A DNA stretch of 64,000 bases from NCBI GenBank assembly GCA_947632025.1, contig CANRNN010000001.1, positions 186,001-250,000 on the forward strand. Reading direction: 5' to 3'. Shown one piece after another: positions 52,218 to 61,241 of the stretch. The position numbers and the translations under genes are program-made. The DNA is from an uncultured Clostridia bacterium (lineage in GTDB: Bacteria > Bacillota > Clostridia > Oscillospirales > Ruminococcaceae). Position 1 is the stretch's first letter, and the number at the start of each line of letters is the position of its first letter. The notes under the pieces were generated by a model. That model had not been told where the DNA came from and did no database searches. It worked only from the letters and a program-made list of their open reading frames with translations.

Positions 52218-53291
52218 ATGAAATACAACCATCTGGTTGATATGGACGACTATTCTGTGCCACAATGGAACGATATTATCGCGCTTGCCGAGAAAATAAA
52301 AATTTCCCCCGAAAAATACTCGGAGGAATGTAAAGGCAAAATTATGGCTACCCTGTTCTACGAGCCGTCTACACGCACACAAATGAGCTTTCAGGCGGCA
52401 ATGATACGCCTTGGCGGAAATATCATCGGATTCGATAACCCGAACAATTCTTCCGTCGTCAAGGGTGAAAACCTTAAAGATACAGTAAAGATAGTAAGTA
52501 CATATTCAGATATTCTGGTAATGCGCCACACGCAGGAAGGTTCGGCAAAGGCGGCGGCTCTGAACGCGGATTGCCATGTGATAAACGCGGGCGACGGCGG
52601 ACACCTCCACCCGACGCAGACGCTTACCGATTTGCTTACGCTGAAATGCGAGCTGGGCAGACTGGACAACCTCACTGTCGGCGTGTGCGGAGATCTGAAA
52701 TACGGGAGGACGGTACACTCGCTTCTGAAAGCGCTGTCCTGCTATCCGAACAATAAATTCGTGCTTATCTCAACGCCCGATCTGGCGCTTCCCTCTTACA
52801 TAAAGGACGTTATCCTCGCAAGAGGAAGCAGCTTTACAGAGGTGCGGACGATAGACGAGTGCATAAAAAACCTCGATATGTTGTATATGACGCGTATCCA
52901 GCGGGAGCGTTTCGCGAGTGAGGCGGAATACGAAGCGCAGAAAGATGTTTACTGCCTTACAAAGGCGAAAATGCAGTACGCACGGCGGGATATGATAGTT
53001 ATGCACCCGCTCCCCCGTGTGAACGAGATAGAAGTCGCCGTAGACAGCGACCCCAGAGCGGCATATTTCCGTCAAGCGAACAACGGAATGTATGTTCGTA
53101 TGGCGCTTATTCTCTACACGCTGAAAAACGAGCCGAAGATCCGCCCGCTGCTCACGGGTGAAATTCACAACAACGTGAAATGCACCAATCCCAAATGCGT
53201 GACGCAGACGGAGCTTTATCTTCCGCACAGTTTTATCAACCGCGGAGATATTCTGGTATGCGAATACTGCGACGAGAGAATTTTGTTATAA
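52218..53291 (+). CDS. pyrB: Aspartate carbamoyltransferase with PyrI-type zinc ribbon
   Basis: 357 aa, about 45 longer than a plain catalytic chain. Catalytic motifs: FYEPSTRTQMSF (carbamoyl phosphate), HPTQTLTDLLT, MHPLPRVNEI. The C-terminal tail holds CTNPKC (about 327-332) and CEYC (about 350-353), the four-Cys zinc ribbon that in the separate PyrI chain joins regulatory to catalytic subunits. The nucleotide-binding domain of PyrI is absent. ATG 52218 is chosen with GAGGTGAT upstream. No other pyr gene is nearby. Confidence 0.93.
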   Translation: MKYNHLVDMDDYSVPQWNDIIALAEKIKISPEKYSEECKGKIMATLFYEPSTRTQMSFQAAMIRLGGNIIGFDNPNNSSVVKGENLKDTVKIVSTYSDILVMRHTQEGSAKAAALNADCHVINAGDGGHLHPTQTLTDLLTLKCELGRLDNLTVGVCGDLKYGRTVHSLLKALSCYPNNKFVLISTPDLALPSYIKDVILARGSSFTEVRTIDECIKNLDMLYMTRIQRERFASEAEYEAQKDVYCLTKAKMQYARRDMIVMHPLPRVNEIEVAVDSDPRAAYFRQANNGMYVRMALILYTLKNEPKIRPLLTGEIHNNVKCTNPKCVTQTELYLPHSFINRGDILVCEYCDERILL

Positions 53292-53295
53292 AAAA

Positions 53296-53327
53296 AAAAA
53301 TCGGACGAGCAGTCGTCCGATTTTTTT
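53296..53327. terminator. Terminator between pyrB and the convergent membrane-protein gene
   Basis: 13-bp stem AAAAATCGGACGA/TCGTCCGATTTTT with a 4-base loop, usable in both directions. Confidence 0.9.
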
Positions 53328-53340
53328 GCCTGAAATTAAA

Positions 53341-53844
53341 TTATCTCAAAATGTAAGTCTGACCTGCAAGCTCGGTTTGACCCAACGACAGAATAACAGT
53401 CATAATTACGTCCGAAATGAAGGTGTAGAGATACGGATTTGAGATGAAGATTACAATCCATTCCGAGAGCTTTGTCGGTCTGATTTTGTAAAAATAAAGT
53501 GCGGAGATTAACAGCGAAGCGAGAATTATCACGAAATTCCCGTTTAAGGCGTTTTCGTAATCGAGAAATTCCGACGTTATTGCAACTACGGCAAATGTGC
53601 TTATGAGAATAAGCAATCTCGGCAGGAAATACTGACCCGTGTTTACCCCGGCGAAGAGCGTAATCAAAAACGGCAGAATTCCCCCGAAAACCACGCCCGC
53701 CAGAGCCGTCCACTGCATTGGCGTCTGCGGCGAAAATCCGTAATAGAGAGAATATATAACGTATCTGTAAATCGAATAAATCACAGTCATTATCGGGAAA
53801 ACAGATGACTCGAAAATTATTCGTGAAGTGAGTTTAAACCGCAT
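53341..53844 (-). CDS. Membrane protein of unknown function (167 aa)
   Basis: Five to six hydrophobic segments (for example VFPIMTVIYSIYRYVIYSLYY, ALAGVVFGGILPFLITLFAG, NFVIILASLLISALYFY). No family recognised. ATG 53844 with GAGGTG upstream is preferred to 53856. Ends next to the pyrB terminator. Confidence 0.7.
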   Translation of the reverse strand: MRFKLTSRIIFESSVFPIMTVIYSIYRYVIYSLYYGFSPQTPMQWTALAGVVFGGILPFLITLFAGVNTGQYFLPRLLILISTFAVVAITSEFLDYENALNGNFVIILASLLISALYFYKIRPTKLSEWIVIFISNPYLYTFISDVIMTVILSLGQTELAGQTYILR

Positions 53845-53863
53845 AAAGCACCTCATAAATTAA

Positions 53864-53891
53864 GGCGTGTAAATCTTTCGACTTACACGCC
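53864..53891. terminator. Hairpin between the SIMPL gene and the membrane-protein gene
   Basis: 9-bp stem GGCGTGTAA/TTACACGCC. The better T-run is on the plus strand, so it is a weak terminator for the leftward genes. Confidence 0.5.
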
Positions 53892-53897
53892 GATTTT

Positions 53898-54545
53898 TTA
53901 TTTTATCTCCCAGACGAAAGTAGCTGAATCGGACGATTCGATATCGTCGGGTGTGAATTCGGGCATTGCCATGTCGTACTTCACGCATTCACTCCTGCAA
54001 TAACGAGTTTCCGACGCAAACACAACTTCTGTCCAGTCGTAATTTATCGCGAGAAGCTCTCCGAGCGTCACACCCGACGCTTCAGCCAGAATCTCGGCTT
54101 TTTCGCGGGCGTTTTTGGCGGCAGACTTCAGAAGCTCCGCCTTGACAGCTTCGGGATTTTTAACCGTGAACCTCACGTCGACCTCCGCCCCAGACGCGCT
54201 TTTTGAGATAGCAATCAGCGTTTCAGAAAGCCTTTCGGCGTTCATATCAAACGAAAGCTTAAGGTCATAAACGCATCTATAACCTGCAAATACGCGCTTG
54301 TAGCGATTGCCCTCCTCAACGTTGTCATATTCTGTTTCAACATTGAACGAACGAGTCTTAAGATCCGTCTTATCAAACCCTATATCGACAACAACTTTTT
54401 CCAACGCGAGAACGCGCTCGTTTGCCCCATTTACGGCGTTTTGGTAATCAACATTGGTTTCACTTACCCGTAGCGATAGGATCACGAAATCGGGCTTTGA
54501 GGACGCCGTACCAACGCCCTTTACTGCGATAGTCCTTTTATCCAT
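53898..54545 (-). CDS. SIMPL (DUF541) domain protein
   Basis: About 215 aa. DKRTIAVKGVGTASSKPDFVILSL is the typical SIMPL start, with the central YRVxxxLxV-like strand (YRCVYDLKLSFD) and the end KAEILAEASGVTLGELLAI. Family function is loosely tied to stress or oxidative damage. Unlike most it has no signal peptide. ATG 54545 preferred over GTG 54557, which overlaps the ribosome site. Confidence 0.88.
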   Translation of the reverse strand: MDKRTIAVKGVGTASSKPDFVILSLRVSETNVDYQNAVNGANERVLALEKVVVDIGFDKTDLKTRSFNVETEYDNVEEGNRYKRVFAGYRCVYDLKLSFDMNAERLSETLIAISKSASGAEVDVRFTVKNPEAVKAELLKSAAKNAREKAEILAEASGVTLGELLAINYDWTEVVFASETRYCRSECVKYDMAMPEFTPDDIESSDSATFVWEIK

Positions 54546-54560
54546 AAAAAACCTCACCCA

Positions 54561-55820
54561 TTAACCGAGAACGGAGAGAAGTACGCCTGCTGCGACTGCA
54601 GAACCGATAACGCCTGCAACATTCGGACCCATAGCGTGCATAAGCAGAAAGTTGGAGGGATTATCCTTCTGACCGACCTTCTGCGATACACGCGCTGCCA
54701 TAGGAACGGCTGAAACGCCTGCCGAACCGATAAGCGGATTTATCTTCTTGCCGGAAATAATATACATAAGCTTGCCGAGGAGAACTCCGCACGCTGTGCC
54801 TATGCAGAACGCGATAAGACCGAGCGCTATGATGAACAGCGTCTTGAAGCTCAGGAAGTTGTCTGCTACTGCTGTAGCACCAACGGTGATTCCGAGGAAT
54901 ATCGTGATAATATTCATAAGCTCGTTTTGAGCAGTCTTTACAAGTCTGTCGCAGACACCAGATTCTTTCATAAGGTTGCCGAACATCAGGATTCCGACAA
55001 GCGGAGCCGCGGAAGGCACGATAAGCGAAACGATGATAGTAACTGCGATCGGGAATACGACTTTCTCGATTTTGGAAACCTCACGCAGCTGACCCATCTT
55101 GACCATACGTTCATTCTTGGTCGTAAGCAGCTTCATTATCGGAGGTTGAATTACAGGCACGAGCGCCATATACGAGTATGCTGCGACAGCTATTGAACCG
55201 AGCAGCTGCGGAGCGAGTTTTGATGTAAGATAGATAGCCGTAGGACCATCCGCACCGCCTATAATAGCGATAGAAGCCGCTTCCTTAAGCGTAAAGGGAG
55301 CTATTCCCGTAAGGTTGAGAACGCAAGCGCCGAGGAATGTGAAGAAAATTCCGCCCTGAGCTGCCGCGCCGAGCAAAAAGCTCTTCGGGTTTGCGATAAG
55401 CGGACCGAAATCCGTCATAGAGCCGATACCGAGGAATATAAGCGGAGGATAGATCTGAAGCTTTACACCGAGGTAAAGCATATCCAAAAGTCCGCCCTCG
55501 TGAAGCACGCGCCCGTAGTCAAGTGAGGTTTCCTTCGTGAAGTTCACGAGAATATTCGCGCCCTGCTCTATATATTCTGGAGCGTAGTACGGGTTAGTCG
55601 CGGGATTCCACAACTCCGGATGATAAAGCCCCGTAAGTGGAAGGTTCGTAAGCATCATACCGAAAGCTATCGGCAGCATAAGAAGCGGCTCGTACTGCTT
55701 TACGATCGCCAGATAAAACAACACGAACGAAAGCAGCAGCATTATGATATTTGTAATGCCGAGCCCCATAAATCCGGACGTATCAATAAGTCCCTTGAAT
55801 GTACTTGTAAATATTTCCAT
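54561..55820 (-). CDS. oadB: Sodium-pump decarboxylase beta subunit (OadB/GcdB type)
   Basis: 419 aa, about ten spans. Uses decarboxylation of a biotin-bound carboxyl group to export sodium. Family motifs: IGGADGPTAIYLTSKLAP (about 191-208), SKIEKVVFPI and NPLIGSAGVSAVPMAARVSQ near the end. The gamma-like gene lies 18 bases upstream; no carboxyltransferase alpha or biotin carrier gene is in the window, so the substrate is not fixed. Confidence 0.93.
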   Translation of the reverse strand: MEIFTSTFKGLIDTSGFMGLGITNIIMLLLSFVLFYLAIVKQYEPLLMLPIAFGMMLTNLPLTGLYHPELWNPATNPYYAPEYIEQGANILVNFTKETSLDYGRVLHEGGLLDMLYLGVKLQIYPPLIFLGIGSMTDFGPLIANPKSFLLGAAAQGGIFFTFLGACVLNLTGIAPFTLKEAASIAIIGGADGPTAIYLTSKLAPQLLGSIAVAAYSYMALVPVIQPPIMKLLTTKNERMVKMGQLREVSKIEKVVFPIAVTIIVSLIVPSAAPLVGILMFGNLMKESGVCDRLVKTAQNELMNIITIFLGITVGATAVADNFLSFKTLFIIALGLIAFCIGTACGVLLGKLMYIISGKKINPLIGSAGVSAVPMAARVSQKVGQKDNPSNFLLMHAMGPNVAGVIGSAVAAGVLLSVLG

Positions 55821-55838
55821 TTTCCGCCTTTTCCTTTC

Positions 55839-56306
55839 TCAGAATTTCTGCATATTTCCGTTAATGCCCGCGAGATTCCAAGCGGAACGGGAGCGCGAGT
55901 CACCGCGTTTTTCAATGCTTCTGATTCTGTAAGAAGTGCCGTCGGCTTCGGCGAATGCTGCGACAGCGGCGCTTATTACGGCGACGATCTCTTCCTCGTC
56001 ATCAAATTCTTCCTCCGCTTCTGCGGTGACAGCAACAGCGGCGGGTGCCACAGGCTTTGCCTCGACAGCAGCAGCTTTTTTCGCGGCTCTCTTTTTGTCG
56101 ATCGTCTTAAACAGCATACCCAGCAGCCAGAAGAAGAAAATAAGTATAGCCAGAATAAGGAATACGACGAGTATACCCGTCAAGGAAATAATTCCGACCG
56201 AACTCCAGTAATCCTTATCGGCAACCTGCTCCGCGGCGGTTTCATAGCCTTGAAGTCTGCTTATTACGTTGCCGCTTTCCGACAGCAAACCAAGCGCAAA
56301 GTTCAT
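55839..56306 (-). CDS. OadG-family decarboxylase gamma-type subunit
   Basis: 155 aa. One membrane span (VGIISLTGILVVFLILAILIF, about 37-57), an Ala/Pro/Glu-rich linker (AVEAKPVAPAAVAVTAEAEE) and an EEEIVAVISAAVAAF helix typical of OadG-like proteins, which assemble and anchor the complex. Leftward promoter at 56361-56389. Confidence 0.8.
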   Translation of the reverse strand: MNFALGLLSESGNVISRLQGYETAAEQVADKDYWSSVGIISLTGILVVFLILAILIFFFWLLGMLFKTIDKKRAAKKAAAVEAKPVAPAAVAVTAEAEEEFDDEEEIVAVISAAVAAFAEADGTSYRIRSIEKRGDSRSRSAWNLAGINGNMQKF

Positions 56307-56360
56307 ATAAAATCTCCTTTTTTACTCGAAAAATCGAGATTTATTTTACAAATCAATATA

Positions 56361-56389
56361 ATTATACTATATTCAGTAAAAAATTTCAA
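56361..56389 (-). promoter_or_regulatory. Promoter of the oadG-oadB unit
   Basis: On the minus strand TTGAAA (56384-56389), 17 bases, TATAAT (56361-56366). Confidence 0.75.
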
Positions 56390-56462
56390 GATAATTTTCG
56401 ATTTTTTAGCACAAAATTTAATCGTGATTTTCAGCGTTTTGCACAAAAAAACAATCCGGAGT

Positions 56463-57095
56463 TTATTCTTTTGTGACAAAATCAAATACTTGTAACACAT
56501 CATTCCCGACAAAAACGGGATTATACTGCGAAAAATCGGCGCAGCAGCCTGTTTTCACACCTGCAAAATCCACCTCTGCGGAGTTTGCCGCCAGAGCGTC
56601 GACCAAGCTGTCGCCTGTGTACAACACTTCCCTTTTGTCAAGCCCCAACAGATCAACGGCTTTCAGCAGACCGTCGGGCGCGGGCTTTTCGCGGGATACG
56701 TCCTCCGCGCCTATGATTACGGTGACTTCAGTTTGCGGGTACTTTCGCAGGATTTCCTCTATTCTGCAGCGGAATTTTGTCGTAACTATCCCGGTTTTGA
56801 AACCTCTTTGCAAAAGCTCGCGCAGCATTTCGTCCGCGCCGTCATACAGCACGGAATTATCGGTCATAACCTCTTCGGAGCGCTTTCTGAACAGCTTTAC
56901 GAAATCCTCCCCGTTCTGCTTGCCCGTGAACGCCGCAAACATTTCTTTCAGCGAAAGACCAACCGTTTTTCTTATCTCGTCGGGCGTTTTCGGCTCGTAT
57001 CCAAGATTTTCCAACGCATAGTTCGTACACATCACAATGCCGTTTGTGCTGTCGCCGAGCGTATAATCGAAATCAAACAGTACCGCCTTATACAT
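56463..57095 (-). CDS. HAD-family hydrolase (phosphoglycolate phosphatase-like)
   Basis: 210 aa. HAD motif I DFDYTLGDS, motif II VTT, motif III K in SREKPAPDGL, motif IV GDSLVDALAA; cap domain of the Gph/PGMB type. Substrate unknown. ATG 57095 overlaps the stop of the SDR gene (TGATG); the longer open frame upstream belongs to the SDR gene read in another frame. Confidence 0.88.
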   Translation of the reverse strand: MYKAVLFDFDYTLGDSTNGIVMCTNYALENLGYEPKTPDEIRKTVGLSLKEMFAAFTGKQNGEDFVKLFRKRSEEVMTDNSVLYDGADEMLRELLQRGFKTGIVTTKFRCRIEEILRKYPQTEVTVIIGAEDVSREKPAPDGLLKAVDLLGLDKREVLYTGDSLVDALAANSAEVDFAGVKTGCCADFSQYNPVFVGNDVLQVFDFVTKE

Positions 57096-57799
57096 CAATA
57101 AAATCCTCCGTCGACTCCCAAAACCTGCCCCGTTATAAACCGGTTTTCGGCAAGCGCACGAACCGCTTTTGCCACCTCGGCGGGCTTTCCGAGCCGTCCG
57201 AGCGGAGTTTCCTCTGCAAGCTCCGACAATTCCCTGTCCGAAAGATGTGCATTCATGGGGCTTTCTATAACTCCGGGCGCTATCGCGTTTACGGTAATTC
57301 CAGACGGACCGAGTTCTTTTGCCATGGCTTTGGTAAATCCGATGACCCCCGCCTTTGAAGCGGAATATGCTGCCTCGCAGGACGCTCCGTAAACTCCCCA
57401 AACAGAGGAAATATTTACCACAGTGCCATTTTTACGTCTTACCATAGACGGTGTGATTGCCTTTGTCACATTAAAAACTCCGGTAAGATTCACGTCGATT
57501 ATTTTTTTCCATTCGTCGCAGGTCGTGTCGTAAAGCGGTTTTATGAGGGATATCCCCGCATTGTTCACGAGAATGTCGATTTTTCCGAACCTTTTCAAGA
57601 TCTCCTTTGCCCCGACCTCAACCGACCCGAAATCCGCCGTGTTCATCTGAACACATTCGCAGCAAAGCCTTTTTTTTAGCTCCATAGCTTCCGATTCGCG
57701 GACGTTATAGGTAAAGATCACATCATCGGTCTTGGAAAATTCCTCCGCTATCGCCGAGCCTATAGCGCCTGTTCCTCCCGTGACAAGTATAACGCTCAT
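57095..57799 (-). CDS. Short-chain dehydrogenase (FabG-like)
   Basis: 234 aa. NAD(P)-binding TGGTGAIG, NNAG in ILVNNAGISL, catalytic Ser/Tyr/Lys in NISSVWG and YSASKAG, and GQVLGVDGG at the end. Resembles 3-oxoacyl-ACP reductase, but it is not in a fatty-acid operon, so the substrate is open. Overlaps the clpE-like gene by 4 bases. Confidence 0.88.
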   Translation of the reverse strand: MSVILVTGGTGAIGSAIAEEFSKTDDVIFTYNVRESEAMELKKRLCCECVQMNTADFGSVEVGAKEILKRFGKIDILVNNAGISLIKPLYDTTCDEWKKIIDVNLTGVFNVTKAITPSMVRRKNGTVVNISSVWGVYGASCEAAYSASKAGVIGFTKAMAKELGPSGITVNAIAPGVIESPMNAHLSDRELSELAEETPLGRLGKPAEVAKAVRALAENRFITGQVLGVDGGFY

Positions 57800-60156
57800 C
57801 GTACCGCGACCGCTATTTCTTCGCCGTTCACGGAAATATCCACAGCCGAAAGCTCCCCTTCGCTGTTTTCTATAAGCAGCTCTGCTATCTTATCCTCAAT
57901 ATCCGAGCGTATAACGCGTCGGATATCACGCCCGCCGAATTTTCCGCCGAACGCCTTTTTCGCGATAACTTTATAAACGTCCTCGGAAATGTTCAGTTCA
58001 AGCTTCTTTTCTGCAAGCGGAGCCTCAAGTTCCTTCAGGTTAAGCTTTGCTATCTTCGCGTAAGATTCCTCGGAAAGCGGCAAGAAAGTCACTATCTCGT
58101 CAACTCGTGCCAGAAATTCGGGACGCAGAAACTCCCGCAAAGCTTTCATTGTACGCTCCTTGGTAATATCCTCCTGCGTTTTTGAAAATCCTATTCCGTT
58201 CATTCCATTGGACGAGCCTGCATTTGAGGTCATAGCTATGATGGTATTCTCGAAGCTTACATTTCTTCCGTGAGAGTCGGTGATTTTTCCCTCATCGAGA
58301 ATTTGCAGCAGAATATTCATAACGTCTGGGTGCGCTTTTTCTATCTCGTCAAAAAGAATAACCGAATACGGCTTGCGGCGGACGCGCTCGGTAAGCTGTC
58401 CCGCCTCGTCATACCCAACGTATCCGGGAGGCGAACCGATTATCTTGGACACGCTGTGCTTTTCCATATACTCCGACATATCAAGCCTTATAAGCGGCTC
58501 GACCGTGTCGAACATTTCACTTGCGAGAACCTTAACAAGCTCCGTTTTGCCCACTCCCGTAGGACCTACAAAAATAAACGAAGCGGGTCTGCGGCGGTCG
58601 GAAAGTCGTACGCGAGTGCGCTTGATAGCCTTTGCAACAAGTTCGCACGCCTCGTCCTGACCTATTATTTTTTCTTTAAGGTGTTGTTCAAGCTCTCCCA
58701 TACGCTTGAATTCCGTTTCGCGTATTTTACTTGCGGGTATACCCGTCCACAGCTCGATAACCTTAGACAGGTCGTCTATGGTGACGCAGACGTTTTCGGC
58801 TTTTTCGCGGTATTTTTCGATATTTTCCTCACATTTCGCAATGGAAGTCTTTATGTCGGCAAGCTTTTCGTAGTCGATATTCGAGTCCCCTGCAAGCTCA
58901 CTTTCCTCAATCCTAAGCGATTTCAGTTCGCTTTTGCACTTCTCGTACTCCGTAATGGAGCTGCTTCCTATAGAAGCACACGCACACGATTCATCAAGCA
59001 GATCTATCGCCTTGTCAGGCAGGAATCTGTCGTTGATATAGCGTTCGGAAAGCACGGCGCACATTTTAACGATCTCGTCGGTCACATGAACCTTATGATG
59101 TTCCTCATAATATCCCTTAATCCCGTTCAGCACGGTGACGGTTTCGTCTATTGTCGGCTCGTTTATGGTAACAGGCTGAAAACGGCGCTCAAGCGCGCTG
59201 TCTTTCTCAATATACTTTCTGTATTCCGAGAAAGTTGTAGCGCCTATGACCTGAAGCTCTCCCCGTGACAGAGCGGGCTTGAACATATTCGCGGCATTCA
59301 TCGAACCGTCCGAATCTCCGCCCGTTCCAACAAGATTGTGTACCTCGTCGACAAAAAGCATCACATTTCCCGCGTTCTTTACCTCGTCGATAAGATTTTT
59401 TACACGGCTTTCAAACTGACCTCTGAACTGTGTTCCCGCAACGAGAGCGGTAAGGTCGAGCAGATAAAGCTCTTTCCCCTGAAGTCTGAACGGAACATCT
59501 CCTGACGCGAGTTTTAGCGCTATTCCCTCTGCTACGGCTGTTTTTCCGACACCCGGCTCACCGATAAGGCAGGGATTGTTCTTCGTTCTTCTGGAAAGGA
59601 TCTGCAGAACGCGGTAGATTTCCTTATCACGCCCTATGATATTATCTATCTTGCCCTCCTTTGCACGTCTGGTGAGATTCGTGCAGTATGATTCAAGGCA
59701 CTTGCGCTTCTTATCCGGTTTTTCGGGCTTTTTGCGGGATTTTTTTTCGGATTGAGCGTCATCGCTTGATTTTTCCGAATCGGAGCCGAAAAGATTCTTC
59801 AGGAAATTCGGCATAGTACCCGCTCCCCCGCGCTCGAAATGATTATCCTCTTCCTTTCTGGAAAAGCCGAACGGGTCGAAATCGTCGATAATATCGGACT
59901 CGTCGGTTTCGTTTTCCGTTTCATCGTTATTGTCATCGGGGTCGTCACCAACGGGATCGGCACTGAAAATATTGTTATATTCGTTCAGATCCATATCGTC
60001 GGTAATTCCCATCTGCTGGAGATAATCATTCACATTCGGAAGACCGAGTTCCTTCGCGCAGCTAAGACAAAGCCCCTTATTGCGGCGCTCTGTTCCTGTC
60101 ATGGTTGATATAAAGATCACAGCGGGATTCTTTTTGCATCTTGAACACATCATCAT
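57796..60156 (-). CDS. ClpE/ClpC-type AAA+ unfoldase with zinc finger
   Basis: 786 aa class I Clp ATPase. N-terminal zinc finger CSRCKKNP..CLSCAKELG (residues 4-36), as in ClpE, replaces the usual Clp_N double repeat. A long acidic linker (DPDDNNDETENETDESDII) follows. Two AAA modules: Walker A GEPGVGKTA and GPTGVGKTE, Walker B MLFVDEVHN and VILFDEIEKAHP. A ClpP-binding loop is expected in the second module (NGIGFS fits). Probably works with the ClpP encoded at 27250-27846. Confidence 0.9.
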   Translation of the reverse strand: MMMCSRCKKNPAVIFISTMTGTERRNKGLCLSCAKELGLPNVNDYLQQMGITDDMDLNEYNNIFSADPVGDDPDDNNDETENETDESDIIDDFDPFGFSRKEEDNHFERGGAGTMPNFLKNLFGSDSEKSSDDAQSEKKSRKKPEKPDKKRKCLESYCTNLTRRAKEGKIDNIIGRDKEIYRVLQILSRRTKNNPCLIGEPGVGKTAVAEGIALKLASGDVPFRLQGKELYLLDLTALVAGTQFRGQFESRVKNLIDEVKNAGNVMLFVDEVHNLVGTGGDSDGSMNAANMFKPALSRGELQVIGATTFSEYRKYIEKDSALERRFQPVTINEPTIDETVTVLNGIKGYYEEHHKVHVTDEIVKMCAVLSERYINDRFLPDKAIDLLDESCACASIGSSSITEYEKCKSELKSLRIEESELAGDSNIDYEKLADIKTSIAKCEENIEKYREKAENVCVTIDDLSKVIELWTGIPASKIRETEFKRMGELEQHLKEKIIGQDEACELVAKAIKRTRVRLSDRRRPASFIFVGPTGVGKTELVKVLASEMFDTVEPLIRLDMSEYMEKHSVSKIIGSPPGYVGYDEAGQLTERVRRKPYSVILFDEIEKAHPDVMNILLQILDEGKITDSHGRNVSFENTIIAMTSNAGSSNGMNGIGFSKTQEDITKERTMKALREFLRPEFLARVDEIVTFLPLSEESYAKIAKLNLKELEAPLAEKKLELNISEDVYKVIAKKAFGGKFGGRDIRRVIRSDIEDKIAELLIENSEGELSAVDISVNGEEIAVAVR

Positions 60157-60185
60157 AAAAATTCACCTTACCTTTACTATGTAAT

Positions 60186-61214
60186 TTACGACAAAAACTT
60201 CAAAAAATCCGCGTAATATAATTTCTTGAAAACAGCTGTCGCGTTTATTGTTGTTTCGTTGAACAGCATAACATCTCCTCCGCCTGCCGAAACGATCAGG
60301 CGTGTAATTATGCATACAAGGCACACTATAACAAAGCCCATTGCTGCGCCGAGCGCTCCTCCGAGAAGAGAATTTGCCTTGTTCAGCACGGGTATCTTAT
60401 CAATAAGTTTTGCGGCGTGAATAATTAACCTCATAACCGCAAGCGCCACAACAAATATAAGTGAAAACGCTATAGTCCTTATGACCGTAACGCACCCCGG
60501 ACGCACCATATTGTCCATAACAGCAGTTTTTACATTGGAATTCGTGTCAAGCATCACAAGTACGAGATTTCGCACAGCTGCGACCTTGACGCTTTCGGAA
60601 TTTCCGTAATTTTTGCTGTTGAGGATATAAGGAGCTACAATATCGTAATACTTGTTAAAATTCGCGAATACTCCGTTCTGGATAAGGCTTACCGCTGCAA
60701 ACTGCGCATAGACCAGTTTTCCCAGACCGTATTTTTCTATATCCGAGCGTGTAAACTCGGCTGTTTTGGCGTTAAGGTTTGAAGGCACGATATGCTCCGT
60801 AAAGCCGAGCGAACGCATATTATCCTCCGTAAGCCCGACCATAACGAAATTCAGTGAAGTAAGGTCGAACACAGCGCTCTGCGTGCCGTTGTAATTCGGC
60901 TCTATCTCACCTACTGAAGTACCGGAAACTTCCACCCTGGAAAAATCCGCTCCCGAATAATCACCCAGATGAAATTCAACAAGTGCATTGTCAATGGTTT
61001 CGCTTACTTTTTCCGTGAGCGGATCGTCAATATAATTGCTGTAGACAGCGTTTGCTATCGGTGCGCTCAAAAGCATTGCCGAAGCAAAAGCCACCGCTGC
61101 GGACGCAAGGCTCAGAACCATTTTTGCAAAGCCCTGCCGCCACCCCGCAAAGAACATACATATTATTACCGCTATTACCGCGATGTCAAACACCGCTGCG
61201 AATTGTTCCCCCAT
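60186..61214 (-). CDS. CvpA family membrane protein
   Basis: 342 aa. N-terminal span pair with the CvpA pattern (CMFFAGWRQGFAKMVLSLASAAVAF), a large extracytoplasmic middle part (about 70-210), and two more spans (about 245-265 and 280-312) with LNKANSLLGGALGAAMGFV, typical of CvpA/colicin V production proteins. Role in envelope homeostasis is loosely defined. Confidence 0.8.
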   Translation of the reverse strand: MGEQFAAVFDIAVIAVIICMFFAGWRQGFAKMVLSLASAAVAFASAMLLSAPIANAVYSNYIDDPLTEKVSETIDNALVEFHLGDYSGADFSRVEVSGTSVGEIEPNYNGTQSAVFDLTSLNFVMVGLTEDNMRSLGFTEHIVPSNLNAKTAEFTRSDIEKYGLGKLVYAQFAAVSLIQNGVFANFNKYYDIVAPYILNSKNYGNSESVKVAAVRNLVLVMLDTNSNVKTAVMDNMVRPGCVTVIRTIAFSLIFVVALAVMRLIIHAAKLIDKIPVLNKANSLLGGALGAAMGFVIVCLVCIITRLIVSAGGGDVMLFNETTINATAVFKKLYYADFLKFLS

Positions 61215-61241
61215 AAAATCCCAGAAAACCGCCTTTCAATT

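Noticed and set aside
58270-59268. Rightward open frame of 332 codons opposite the clpE-like gene
   Set aside because: Shadow of a conserved AAA+ protein; composition is unlike a real protein.
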